The notes beneath the pieces are model-generated. The model ran no database searches. It was not told the DNA's origin and saw nothing but the letters and a program-made list of their open reading frames with translations. Positions 48,267 through 55,000 of a DNA stretch of 64,000 bases are shown here, in pieces. Numbering within the stretch: position 1 is the stretch's first letter; every line of letters begins with the position of its first letter. Source of the DNA: Lethocerus indicus (Eukaryota > Arthropoda > Insecta > Hemiptera > Belostomatidae); contig JACDQD010000005.1 in the NCBI GenBank assembly GCA_019843655.1, forward strand, positions 31,258,954 to 31,322,953, written 5' to 3'. The position numbers and the translations under genes were made by a program.

Positions 48267-49035
48267 CTCTTTCTTGTAGTTTATAGCCTCAAATAAAACA
48301 GCTTAATTACTACTCTAAGGTCATGGCTATAATATAGCTGCATTGTTAAATTTACACAAAACTTTCGATTCTATTATCACAGTACAAAACGTAGTGACGG
48401 AGGGAAATACATGATGAATTTGAGCTTTCAATCCTAACTGTATACCTCTGTGCACATTCCCCAATACACTGAAAACTTCTTCCCATAATTGATGTCTGTG
48501 AACGTGTGTTGTGTATGTGATATTTCAAGTATAGATGTCTCGAATGTTTAAAAATAAAATTATTATCCGTATCGATGAGCGCAAATACTCGTCTTAAGCG
48601 GCCAAGTCCAAACTCCGGGGGTGAAACACCCAACATTTCGCATTCGTTGTTCTACTTTGAAAATTCTTACCCTCTAAATCTGTTTGTGCACTAACCGAGG
48701 TAAGTTACTTTTCAGTAATTCCGAATCAAGTAAAACAACAAACTGAAATTCATGTATGAACTCATTTATTGGACCGTTTACGGATATTTGAGACCGAAAA
48801 AATAGATATATACTCGGAGAAAAATTGTCATTGAACGATGTTGATAAATGAATGAATTTCTGAAAATAACGCTTGGCATTTACTATTCTCAGGTATGCAG
48901 CATCAGGAAGTTGCAAGGTTAATAGCCGAATCCTTTGCTCAAGGAGACAAGCAACACATTGAGTTCCTTGTTGTAGAAGCAAAGAAATCTAATCTGGAGC
49001 CCAAACCTACAGCTCTCATCTTCTTAGAGGCGTAA
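19686..49035 (+). CDS. dysc: Whirlin / dyschronic-type PDZ scaffold protein (17 exons)
   Basis: Spliced product of about 721 aa, assembled from exons with matching phases. Order: N-terminal linker (1-134, Gly-rich at 80-125), PDZ1 (about 135-215, carboxylate loop GFGI), a Pro-rich and WVDRKGRPASPPP linker, PDZ2 (about 267-342, loop GLMI), a harmonin-N-like helical domain (about 367-450), a low-complexity linker with TPSEDSGLG, PDZ3 (about 614-698) and tail LEPKPTALIFLEA. This order, the WVD-GR-SPP linker and the EDSG motif match vertebrate whirlin; the insect orthologue is dyschronic, which organises ion-channel and synaptic or sensory complexes at membranes (family knowledge). I found no first harmonin-N domain. 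Oddities: a duplicated exon, an exitron-like segment, a frame break in PDZ3 and two GC donors. It converges on the minus-strand glucosyltransferase gene. The PDZ and harmonin-N parts are secure; exons 1 and 2 rest on phase and motif fit. Confidence 0.88.
19757..22728 (+). other. Intron 1 of the whirlin-like gene
   Basis: Moderately GC-rich at first, then strongly AT-rich after about 21.6 kb. Open frames at 20.7-21.5 kb and at 22034-22375 show no known domain. The latter contains NAAWKCKCMAKKKMLEKG, which could be an alternative exon, but no splice evidence supports it. Confidence 0.4.
22729..22873 (+). CDS. dysc: Whirlin-like gene, exon 2
   Basis: After acceptor AAATGCAG the frame reads TTTRHVNRAAEAEDAVGRSG, then SGLYYSPPGTSYTIVE and KKRPISPEQ. 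It needs two bases from the previous exon, which exon 1 supplies. The frame stops a few codons on, and no GT donor fits. A GC donor (CAG|GCAATT) in phase 0 joins RPISPEQ to VLRMLG of exon 3. The composition is clearly coding-like against AT-rich surroundings. Confidence 0.62.
22874..26547 (+). other. Intron 2 of the whirlin-like gene (putative GC-AG)
   Basis: About 3.7 kb, mostly AT-rich and without coding frames. The 3' part (26040-26395) is a dispersed repeat also found at 60.05-60.38 kb. Confidence 0.45.
26040..26395 (+). repeat. Dispersed repeat A (longest copy), with short MADQVD frame
   Basis: This segment recurs at 60178-60378 (direct, with internal deletions) and 60050-60160 (inverted). 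Shared blocks include aaaagaaatatataaaaaat, actaaccttattcgg, aaaataaaaagcacaaccc and gccttaataaag. It contains ATG at 26308 followed by MADQVDDIDSPV and a stop at 26344-26346. It resembles a transposon-derived repeat, although no terminal repeats or polymerase are visible. Confidence 0.65.
26548..26821 (+). CDS. dysc: Whirlin-like gene, exon 3 (Gly-rich segment and start of PDZ1)
   Basis: Acceptor GTTGCAG at 26547; the frame opens VLRMLGTTGGGGG, runs through a Gly/Arg/Trp-rich stretch encoded by nearly pure G runs, and enters PDZ1 as HVRTVNMVRG, then GHGFGICVKGGTRDT. Donor CACAG|GTAAGC leaves phase 1. The G-rich part is a long G-quadruplex-prone block on the sense strand. Confidence 0.9.
26822..29935 (+). 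other. Intron 3 of the whirlin-like gene
   Basis: About 3.1 kb of intronic sequence interrupting PDZ1. Open frames at 27193-27570 and 29424-29660 show no domain or splice logic. Nothing else recognised. Confidence 0.5.
29936..30060 (+). CDS. dysc: Whirlin-like gene, exon 4 (rest of PDZ1)
   Basis: Acceptor TTCATAG, then VYISRVEEGSVAERAGL, RPGDSILQVNGTPF and HEDALK. These are the beta-sheet, AERAGL and GD-IL-VNG features of a PDZ fold. Ends in phase 0 at GTATGT. Confidence 0.95.
30061..31575 (+). other. Intron 4 of the whirlin-like gene
   Basis: AT-rich intron with no coding exon seen. It includes the dispersed repeat at 31337-31430. Confidence 0.5.
31337..31430 (+). repeat. Dispersed repeat copy in intron 4
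   Basis: A GC-richer island in AT-rich intron sequence, related to 17946-18014. It gives a short minus-strand open frame of no recognised meaning. Confidence 0.5.
31576..31974 (+). CDS. dysc: Whirlin-like gene, exon 5 (PDZ1 end, Pro-rich linker, start of PDZ2)
   Basis: Acceptor ATTTCAG; the frame reads VLKSCRELSMTVRSS, then PPPPPPHPPPPL, YSWVDRKGRPASPPP, an internal 90-nt segment, then VELVVDPGQSLGLMIRGG and VAERAGLL before donor TTG|GTTAGT in phase 0. WVD-KGR-SPP is a linker signature shared with vertebrate whirlin. The internal 31759-31848 segment can be spliced out in frame and is listed separately. Confidence 0.95.
31759..31848 (+). other. Candidate 90-nt exitron within exon 5
   Basis: Begins AAG|GTAAAG and ends TTTTTGTCCCCGAAAG|GTG. 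Length is 90 nt, phase 0 on both sides, without an in-frame stop. Removing it joins RDKLRK directly to VELVVDPGQSLG, the natural start of PDZ2, whereas the retained peptide (VKKVSPLYIAWCTYNC and onward) does not look like family sequence. It is either a normal short intron that happens to stay open or an optionally retained one. Confidence 0.55.
31975..32621 (+). other. Intron 5 of the whirlin-like gene
   Basis: About 650 bp, AT-rich, interrupts PDZ2. Nothing further recognised. Confidence 0.7.
32622..32794 (+). CDS. dysc: Whirlin-like gene, exon 6 (rest of PDZ2)
   Basis: Acceptor GGCCAAAG, then IGDQILEVNGQSFLEVTHDE, AVTQLK and LKVYDVGKIPH. GDQILEVNG and the DVG-(I/L)P-(H) tail match whirlin PDZ2. 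Ends in phase 2 at CACAG|GTAACA. Confidence 0.95.
32795..33703 (+). other. Intron 6 of the whirlin-like gene
   Basis: About 900 bp, AT-rich. No exon or element recognised. Confidence 0.6.
33704..33869 (+). CDS. dysc: Whirlin-like gene, exon 7 (harmonin-N-like domain)
   Basis: Acceptor TTTGCAG; completes Arg and reads CCVAALQMVDEKARVVL, LTYYLDEYSARQMTIEAF and LLELLNTPEK. YYLDEY and LLNT--K are the hallmark helices of the second harmonin-N-like domain of whirlin. Ends in phase 0 at AAG|GTAAAT. Confidence 0.95.
34031..34123 (+). CDS. dysc: Whirlin-like gene, exon 8 (end of harmonin-N-like domain)
   Basis: Acceptor TTTTACAG; 31 codons including HTLFTELRELIAMEDRCRFD and ELVYRREQYSR, completing the helical domain. 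Both ends are phase 0; donor CGG|GTAGGT. Confidence 0.92.
34124..35454 (+). other. Intron 8 of the whirlin-like gene
   Basis: A pair of overlapping open frames at 34636-35020 on opposite strands shows no domain. No exon recognised. Confidence 0.5.
35455..35523 (+). CDS. dysc: Whirlin-like gene, exon 9 (linker)
   Basis: Acceptor AATTGCAG; 23 codons RGGPCCDNSHDIIMSSLHHL followed by PTP, then donor CCA|GTAAGT. Phase 0 on both sides. Placement rests on splice sites and phase. Confidence 0.75.
35524..36462 (+). other. Intron 9 of the whirlin-like gene
   Basis: AT-rich; carries a TTA/CTA/TTG trinucleotide microsatellite at 35720-35814. No exon recognised. Confidence 0.6.
35720..35814. repeat. Trinucleotide microsatellite
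   Basis: Runs of ATT, ACT and GTT triplets in intron 9; the overlapping Tyr-rich open frame is an artefact. Confidence 0.85.
36463..36569 (+). CDS. dysc: Whirlin-like gene, exon 10 (linker with EDSG motif)
   Basis: Acceptor TGTTTAG; LDYDGWRGNSEDVRTPSEDS then GLGLGPLDTTNGRSV, donor GTTAG|GTAACT in phase 2. SEDSG is shared with the linker of vertebrate whirlin (LSEDSGV). Confidence 0.82.
36570..37752 (+). other. Intron 10 of the whirlin-like gene
   Basis: AT-rich, about 1.2 kb; no coding or repeat structure recognised. Confidence 0.6.
37753..37816 (+). CDS. dysc: Whirlin-like gene, exon 11 (linker)
   Basis: Acceptor CTTGGCAG; one base completes Arg, then NNDRVSPSYKSSTQHINNK and TQ, donor CAG|GTAACT in phase 0. 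A short exon identified by splice sites, phase and GC contrast. Confidence 0.75.
37817..39327 (+). other. Intron 11 of the whirlin-like gene
   Basis: AT-rich, about 1.5 kb. Nothing recognised. Confidence 0.6.
39328..39375 (+). CDS. dysc: Whirlin-like gene, exon 12 (linker)
   Basis: Acceptor TTTTTTCCAG; 16 codons DVGETQTHNNNYDANM, donor ATG|GTGAGC. Phase 0 on both sides, so it could be skipped without changing the frame. Confidence 0.68.
40426..40592 (-). CDS. Candidate nested gene, terminal exon
   Basis: On the minus strand an acceptor TTGCCAAG precedes GPSFDDVESMKIPRPKLKSG, then LPISPQRNPTNRQRL and a TAA at 40426-40428, followed at once by AATAAA-like sequence. GC is well above the surrounding intron. 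The leading two bases accept a phase-1 exon, which the island at 41906-41989 provides. The product is not recognised; it is basic and Ser/Pro-rich at its C-terminus. It could instead be a decayed fragment of an inserted gene. Confidence 0.42.
40698..40720 (+). repeat. aaccggtctag-type dispersed repeat end
   Basis: Reads ggaaccggtctagcagaaga, related to the fold-back element at 8392-8622; the sequence after it (gagcattaggagaaa) resembles that after 8622. Confidence 0.45.
41906..41989 (-). CDS. Candidate nested gene, internal exon
   Basis: Minus-strand frame SDWRGDSGIDLLANMAESTQ followed by NFPSTVK, donor GTGAAAG|GTCAGT in phase 1, which joins to the terminal exon as VKGPSFDD. The acceptor is probably GGTCCAG at 41990 (phase fits a phase-1 upstream exon); an alternative at 42000 would begin CGPVSDW. 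Clearly GC-richer than its surroundings. Unrecognised family. Confidence 0.42.
42983..43045 (-). CDS. Candidate nested gene, upstream exon (start unclear)
   Basis: Minus-strand frame SIPDFSIAFPNIPIFMTEWI ends at a good donor ATAG|GTAAGC in phase 1, compatible with the 41906-41989 island. The 5' boundary is a guess (acceptor ATATTAG). No further upstream exon or start codon is assured, so the unit is partial. Confidence 0.33.
43431..43635 (+). repeat. Tandem-duplicated segment, copy 1 (contains exon 13a)
   Basis: Matches 44824-45023 in the same orientation. Similarity is nearly complete from gttagggt through the exon and 27 bases into the following intron (gtaagtcccaaaacaacaat and on), and patchy further upstream (gacggtaa, actggctgaat). 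Confidence 0.85.
43514..43594 (+). CDS. dysc: Whirlin-like gene, alternative exon 13a
   Basis: Acceptor TTGTTTTCAG and donor CTT|GTAAGT bound 81 nt in phase 0/0, encoding CGYLGGLKSELGGWTKTV then KSWYWGNPL. Strand and phase match the flanking whirlin exons 12 and 14. It differs from exon 13b at three bases, each changing an amino acid (E/Q, K/Q, T/R). Mutually exclusive use is inferred; inclusion of both or neither would also keep the frame. No known whirlin domain covers it. Confidence 0.6.
43710..44408. mobile_element. Non-autonomous DNA element with TA flanks, between exons 13a and 13b
   Basis: The left end CAGGGTGTTAATAAA and right end TTTATAAACACCCTG are inverted repeats, each flanked outwards by TA. 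Similarity continues inward weakly (cccttgtgaactt against its mirror aagtgaacaaagc). The interior is about 670 bp without a transposase frame. TA duplication and short inverted ends fit a Tc1/mariner-type non-autonomous element; a half-match of the end (acaccctgtac) occurs near 46011. Confidence 0.6.
44824..45023 (+). repeat. Tandem-duplicated segment, copy 2 (contains exon 13b)
   Basis: Second copy of the segment at 43431-43635; the exon starts are 1388 bp apart. Confidence 0.85.
44902..44982 (+). CDS. dysc: Whirlin-like gene, alternative exon 13b
   Basis: Acceptor TTGTTTTCAG, donor CTT|GTAAGT, 81 nt, phase 0/0: CGYLGGLKSQLGGWTQRV then KSWYWGNPL. No silent difference separates it from 13a although three replacement differences do. 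Same reservations as for 13a. Confidence 0.6.
44983..46843 (+). other. Intron between exon 13b and exon 14
   Basis: About 1.9 kb, AT-rich, with a TA tract at 45306-45323. A minus-strand open frame at 45205-45462 has no recognised domain. Confidence 0.55.
46844..46942 (+). CDS. dysc: Whirlin-like gene, exon 14 (linker)
   Basis: Acceptor GTGCTTAG; DFGRTGDEPVNSQESQEDPS then LVSHAQKVPQQPQ, donor CAA|GTAAGT. Phase 0 on both sides; polar linker before PDZ3. Confidence 0.78.
47135..47255 (+). CDS. dysc: Whirlin-like gene, exon 15 (start of PDZ3, frame broken)
   Basis: Acceptor TTTTGCAG; VTADEAGNLRVLVRKTKPLL ends at Gly 47195-47197, after which the PDZ3 continuation AIEGGANTRHPLPRIININ lies in another frame starting at 47199. 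Between phase-0 borders the exon is 121 nt, one base too many or two too few. Vertebrate whirlin reads LGIAIEGGANT here, so two bases of the Ile codon seem missing. The donor is AAT|GCAAGT, a GC donor with otherwise perfect consensus. Confidence 0.82.
47482..47560 (+). CDS. dysc: Whirlin-like gene, exon 16 (PDZ3)
   Basis: Acceptor TATTGCAG; ESGAAYEAGVLQVGQLILEV then DGKKVE, donor GAAG|GTGAGT in phase 1. GQLILEVDG is the PDZ beta-D/helix region. Confidence 0.93.
47561..48892 (+). other. Intron 16 of the whirlin-like gene
   Basis: About 1.3 kb with a CT microsatellite at 48233-48274. No exon recognised; open frames at 48352-48982 on the minus strand are not supported. Confidence 0.6.
48233..48274. 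repeat. (CT)n microsatellite
   Basis: Dinucleotide CT tract in the last intron of the whirlin-like gene. Confidence 0.9.
48893..49035 (+). CDS. dysc: Whirlin-like gene, exon 17 (end of PDZ3, stop)
   Basis: Acceptor ATTCTCAG; completes Gly, then MQHQEVARLIAESFAQGDKQ, HIEFLVVEAKKS and the tail LEPKPTALIFLEA with TAA at 49033-49035. HQEVARLIAESF and IEFLV match the last helix and strand of whirlin PDZ3. Vertebrate whirlin stops shortly after this point with a different, PDZ-ligand-like end. Confidence 0.94.
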
Positions 49036-51918
49036 ACGAGCCTTGTTTACTATTACAATTCTGTGGCCTTTATTTTTTCTTGATTTTTCATTTGTTGTTC
49101 TCTCTTAACGGAGTAAATACACCAATCAAAACGTGTTGTTAATTTAATAATGGACAGAGTTTAATAACTGTTATTATATATATTTTTATGTCTTCGAATG
49201 GACTCAATTTAAAAAAAAAAAATAACGAATTGAAGGCTTATTTGAAAATATGGATAGCTGCAATTAACTTATTTTAAGTTATCGTCCCGACAACGGTAGT
49301 TGAACATACCAGTTACTGTTTGTAAATTTGTAATCTTGATAATCACTTATCCTAAATAATGTTAAATGGATAGTCCAACCAATTTTATAATAAAAGCGGT
49401 AATTAAAAAAGACAAAATGGGCCCTGTCAAATAAACTGAAACGGCTTTTGTATTTGTGAAAATATTTGTTGAAATTAGAATCACAAATCTGAAATTATTA
49501 GTACAAAAAGTATTATTTATATATTTGTGATAAAACACAGTATACAATAAGTGTTTACACGACAGTAAAAACTAAACGGTTACCTCAGATAAAATTATTT
49601 CTCCAGTTTATATTATACATGGAGAAATATTACAAAATACTAGGACGAATTAAAATTACATTAATTGTTCCACTAAAAGTCCTTAATTTAAGATGAAAAA
49701 GAATTGCGATTGTGGTTTGTAGACGGCTGATGGTTGCTATAAAATTGTTGGACAACCGTTAACAAATAATTTTAAAACATCTAATTGATGCTCATCAAAA
49801 TTTTTATTGGTATTTTGAACTACTCACTTCATATTTTCATTTATATATATCTATGTATAAAATCTTGCAATGACCATATTTGTTATTAGCTTTATTTTTT
49901 AAAAGAATCTGTTGTATAATTTCAGTTCAAAAACTTGACCATTTTCCAAAACAAAAATTTAAAAAAATAAAAAATCCAGCATATCATTGCCTTGAAGCAG
50001 CGCAGCTGTTAATATATCCAGTAGCCTTCAAGAAAGTAAAAAAAAACCTGAATGGGCACTTTTTGGCCAGAACTATTTTATTATTTAAAAACTGATCTTC
50101 TTCAGGGAATAAAGTACAACCCGGTCCTCACGAGCATTCGCATGCGTTTGCATGCAGAAAGACTACTGGATACATTCTGCATATCTATAAGGCCTTTTTG
50201 TAAATGTTTTTTGGTAAAACCTGGTATATCCTTAAACTGATTACCATTGTGAGAAGTTTGGTCAGCTTATATAAAAAAAAAAGTTATCAACACAGTTTTG
50301 GTCTAAAACGAATTTTTTCCTTTTTAATTTCTATTATGTTTGTTCAATTATGTTTAAATTTGAAGCACACCTCTGTCATCAAATTCAGTCTTCTGATCAT
50401 GTACGTTGTCTACAATACCGAAAGGTCTTTCAGATATTCTCTGCTTATCATAATGGGGAAGCCATGGCTAAGGATGTACCATATAGTAAATGGAGACATA
50501 GTATCGCGATAAGTTAGGCGCATCTGTACTAGAGTTGCTTCACTGTTTAGAGTAGGTGGGGCGATTTATTGTTTCAGCATACCAATTTTGTGCCAAAAAA
50601 ATTGTAAAATGTTAAGTCGTATATTATAAATATATATTTTTAAGACAAATGTGGTAATATATACTAACTTTTTTGTTATATCTATGAAAATTTTTGCATA
50701 GCCAAAGCAATGTAATGCATTGAGCTTGTGGAACTCTTGTTGAAAAAATACACGCTTTATATGTAAAAAAAAAACAGATTTTTTTTTTATTTCTGAATAT
50801 TTACAATTCTTTTAAGTATGTAAGGTTACTACAACATTCCTTTCTCCCAGGTTATTTGAACAAAATTAGGTATTTGTGGTATTATAACACAGCCAATCAA
50901 TGTATTATAAAAGTAAATCTTTTTTAACAAGAGTGACAAAAACATAGTTATTAGAATAAACGACACACAGAGCAACAACAATTTGAGGCAGAACTAATCC
51001 TTCTTTACGAGGGAATCATTTTCCTGCCACAAATTGAGATAACTGAAATTGAAAACACAGAGCTACTTAATGTGACAAATATAAAAAGTAAGGTCAATTA
51101 AAGCGATTAAACTGAAAACCGAGGATTTCATTGTACGAATTTATATACATTGTAAACTTAAATACTATTGAAATACAGTTAATTAGTGTGCAATAGGGCT
51201 TACCATACTTCACTGTTTTAGGGAAGTTTGCAATATCTGCAATTAATATCGTGTATTATAAATAAATAAATAATTTTTTACAAAATGTTCAAATCATGAA
51301 ATTGAAAAGAATTAAATTTTATTAAAAAAAGGTTTTAGAATTTGTTTATGAAATTAAATACCATTCAAAATGCCATCTTATTATGGTACAGAGTATTGCT
51401 GGAAAATTGATACAACATAAGAAACATATCAACTTATGTTATAATACAAACGGTCCAGGTTTCCCCTCTTACAATCAAACATGTGATGTGATGGTAAGCC
51501 CCGATGTACAATGGGATGTTCGATGTATTTTAGCAAATAACTGTATTAAAGAGAGGAATGTGTTATTAAGTGATTAACAGAATTTGAATATTTGAAAGAA
51601 AAAAAACGATGTTGGAATACATGTCTTCCATTTTTACAGACTTACACATAAGAAACTTGTAATCGTTTATCGGCCAGATCTAATCTACTGACTGAATCAG
51701 TTATTTATATTTTAAAAGGAATTCGTCTAACTTTTAACATTTTCATTTTATAAATTAACGGTAAAAATGGTGCGAAGAGTTTTTTATACTGACCGAGTTT
51801 CAAGAGTTGTAAAAGAATTAAACTAAAAAATACCAAAATTTTAAACAAATTGTAATTTCTACTTACAATTTGTTCATTAGTAATACATATTTATAACCAT
51901 AGACCAACTTCTATCTGT
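49036..51918. other. Convergent intergenic region (two 3' ends face each other)
   Basis: Holds the 3' UTR of the whirlin-like gene on + and of the glucosyltransferase gene on -. AATAAA-like sites are present on + (for example near 49428 and 50107), but I cannot pick the functional one. Open frames at 49880-50512 show no domain. Confidence 0.5.
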
Positions 51919-52044
51919 TTAAAGTTCTTCTTTAATTTTACTACTGTTGTCCAAATCGCATCTGCATCCTTTAGCATTTATTTGGGAGACATGTTCCATT
52001 CCGTTCCTTATTTTCACAGGTCTGACCAACCTTTCGCTCCATTT
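51919..52044 (-). CDS. POGLUT2/3-like exon 7 (C-terminus with KEEL)
   Basis: Acceptor [45 protein letters not shown] and TAA at 51919-51921. The GM-x-V and C-C pattern plus final KEEL match the C-terminus of the family (GMKRV, CTC, KDEL in vertebrates). Confidence 0.88.
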   Translation of the reverse strand, partial: KWSERLVRPVKIRNGMEHVSQINAKGCRCDLDNSSKIKEEL

Positions 52045-55000
52045 CTGGAAATTCAAAATTGCTAAATGTTCAAATCCGCTATTAAGAAATAAAAGAAGCT
52101 ATATAATCTTTCAATTTGCCAATAAAATTCGAGTCCAACTATTGGGGCCTGTGATTCCATGAGAGTTTCTTTGTTGCGGATATTTCTTCAGAACAAGTAA
52201 CTGCCAATTACCGATAAGGCAAAAACTGAAATAGAAAATTTCACAAAGAAATGGATCATAAGTTTAAATCTAAATACGTTATAATGAATGCATTAAATGC
52301 GGCAATTAATATTTGTTCCTATGAAATATAACAAATAAAAAACAAGATGTTAAAAAAATGATATTCACACACACCTAACTTTTGTGTTAAACCTTTTTAA
52401 AATATTTTACATTTATTTAATAGACAATATAAGAATAAAATTTGGTTATAGACCAAATCGATACCATTCTGAACTGCATATGGAACGAATATGAATTTTG
52501 AATATAATTTCAAATATAATTAAAATGGCATCACAGGCCTTAAACAATGAAATTATTAGATTCTATGTAAAATCTCTTTAAAAAAAAAAAGAAAATGTTT
52601 TAGAAATAAAAACAATATATACCTAATCATAGGATAATTACGTCTAATTTAATTTCGTACATTTTTAAATTTCAAAACTGTATCAAATTGAAATTTTAAA
52701 AAGTAGATATATATATATATAGTTCACATATCAAATGAGAAATGTAAATATAAAAACTATGTAAATAATCTATATTAGACATATCAGAATACATGCTCAA
52801 TATTGATTAAAATATGTAAAAAACTAAAGGAATCAATTGTGAATTAATGGGTAGTATGTAGTGAACAAAAAAGTATTTGGTTTATAATTTTTCGATTGAA
52901 CAAATCCAACGAAGTGCTGAAGCTGAAATTAAAATATTAATGAAAAACATACTTAATAGACTGCAAACATAGCATAATGATGAATATATTTTAACTGGTT
53001 TACCATCATTTACAGTCAAATTTCCGCATAGTTAAACTGTTCAAGAATAATTGTATCCGTAGATTGTTATTACTACAGATTCAATTAACAAAGATACATT
53101 GTATCTTTTTTTAATCACTTATTAAAACAATTTCACATAAAATCAATCTTCAATCTTCCTTTCCTGTTTAATCATTAAACAGGAATTTGAGGATGTTGAA
53201 AAGAACTTAAAAGAAAATGATAAAAAGGTGGAAACCATTTTTTAAAAAAGTTTAAATTGATTATACCAGTTAAGATATTTTCAAATAACTTAATCATAAA
53301 TATTAAAATTGAAGAATATATTACAGTTATTCACCATACAGATTTTATATACTGAAATACATACATGCATGTATAAATAAATATACACATTATTTTCAAC
53401 CAGGATATAATACCTATGACAAATCATATTATAAAGAAAAATTACCGAAGATGTATGTTAACACACAAACTACATACAAAGGATGTTTATATATTGAAAC
53501 CACTTTAGATTCTGTTATCTGTGAATTTAGACTAAACTATCAACTTGAATTATTTATTGGTAATAAGACTGATAGAGGTACGCTACCGACGGATGCGTAC
53601 ATATACTAATATAACAATTTTTTGTAAGAATAAAAAAGTATGCAACATGATAATATTAATATCCATATATTGATCGATTTAGTTGCAATTGTAAAGAGGT
53701 ACTAAGGGTAGTTTTTTAATGTACAAATTGCATATTTTGTAATTAGTAATGTGTGTAGTTATGAATCTGAAGAATAAAATTAAAACATAGTGTACAAATC
53801 GTTTGATAAATCATCCCTTCTTTTTCTTTCTCAATACAATTTTTTTTTCATTTCACCCAAAATAAAATAACAGGCTTCGTGAAGCAAATATGAAAAACAC
53901 TTTTAGAATCAAAGAAAAATATGCTGTCAGCACGGTTCAAACTTGAGTGTCACAGGTGTACAACTTTGCTTCCATCAATTTTTTGCCCTGATATTCGAGG
54001 CTTTATTGTAAAAAAACTGGTTATAAGTTTATGATTGAAAATATTGTCCATCGCAGGTACTACTTTCTCCCATCTTTCTGGTTGTCTCACTGTAGCCCCT
54101 AGCGGGAAACCTCTTCATCTTTGTTTTTGCAAAATAGGAACAATAAACAAACAAAACATTGCATGCAATTAAATTGCTCACCTTAAATAAAACTGCGTGG
54201 TAGCAGAAAATATTCTGCGGAAGGAGGTTAGCCCTGGCGTAAGACTGCCCTCTCCTAGCTATTTGTCTCGCCTTATCATCATTTTCAATCGCCCACTCGA
54301 TCATCTCCACAAAATCGGACAAATCCGTCTTAAACGGAATGTAATGTTCCCAGGGCGCGATTTCACTATAGAAATGTTCATAGTATTCGGAATTCTGTTT
54401 CAATACCACTGCATCTCCTGCCAGCAGATATGGGAACCTGTATGAAGCGACTGTTCCATCGATGTTCACTTGATACTTGTACTAAAAAAAGAAAAAAGAA
54501 ATTAATTTTTTGAAAAATCAACTTTCATATAAAGATAATACTAATACAAGTAAAAGCAAATCATTAACAATTTCAAAACTTAAAAAATTAACAGGCTAAA
54601 TTACATTTTAGTCTCTAAATTTGATCTTGAAGAAAAAAATATTTATGTTTAATTTCTCAATGAAATACTTAATTTTACAGCAATAAATTTAGTGTCCTTT
54701 TTTCAAATCATAGTAAAATGAAGTATGATACACATAATTATCATGAAAATGGCCTAATATTCTTCTTTGCTGATCCTAAAAACAAAGCTTAAAATCCTAC
54801 AACTGGATTAGTAATGGGGAACAAAGCTATTCCCCAAGGAATAATATTAAACCTATGTTGTATGGGCAATTAGTAATTAATTGTTTAATAGGGCATAAGT
54901 CAAGCACAATCTTAAGATTATAAGTGAAACCCATTCCTAAAATACATGCACTGAATGTTTATATTAATTGCAGACATTTTAACAATACCATTAGAGTTTA

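Noticed and set aside
54029..54181. Apparent C-terminal extension of POGLUT exon 6
   Set aside because: After the GTGAGC donor the sequence leaves the family; the true C-terminus with GM-x-V, C-C and KEEL is at 51919-52044.
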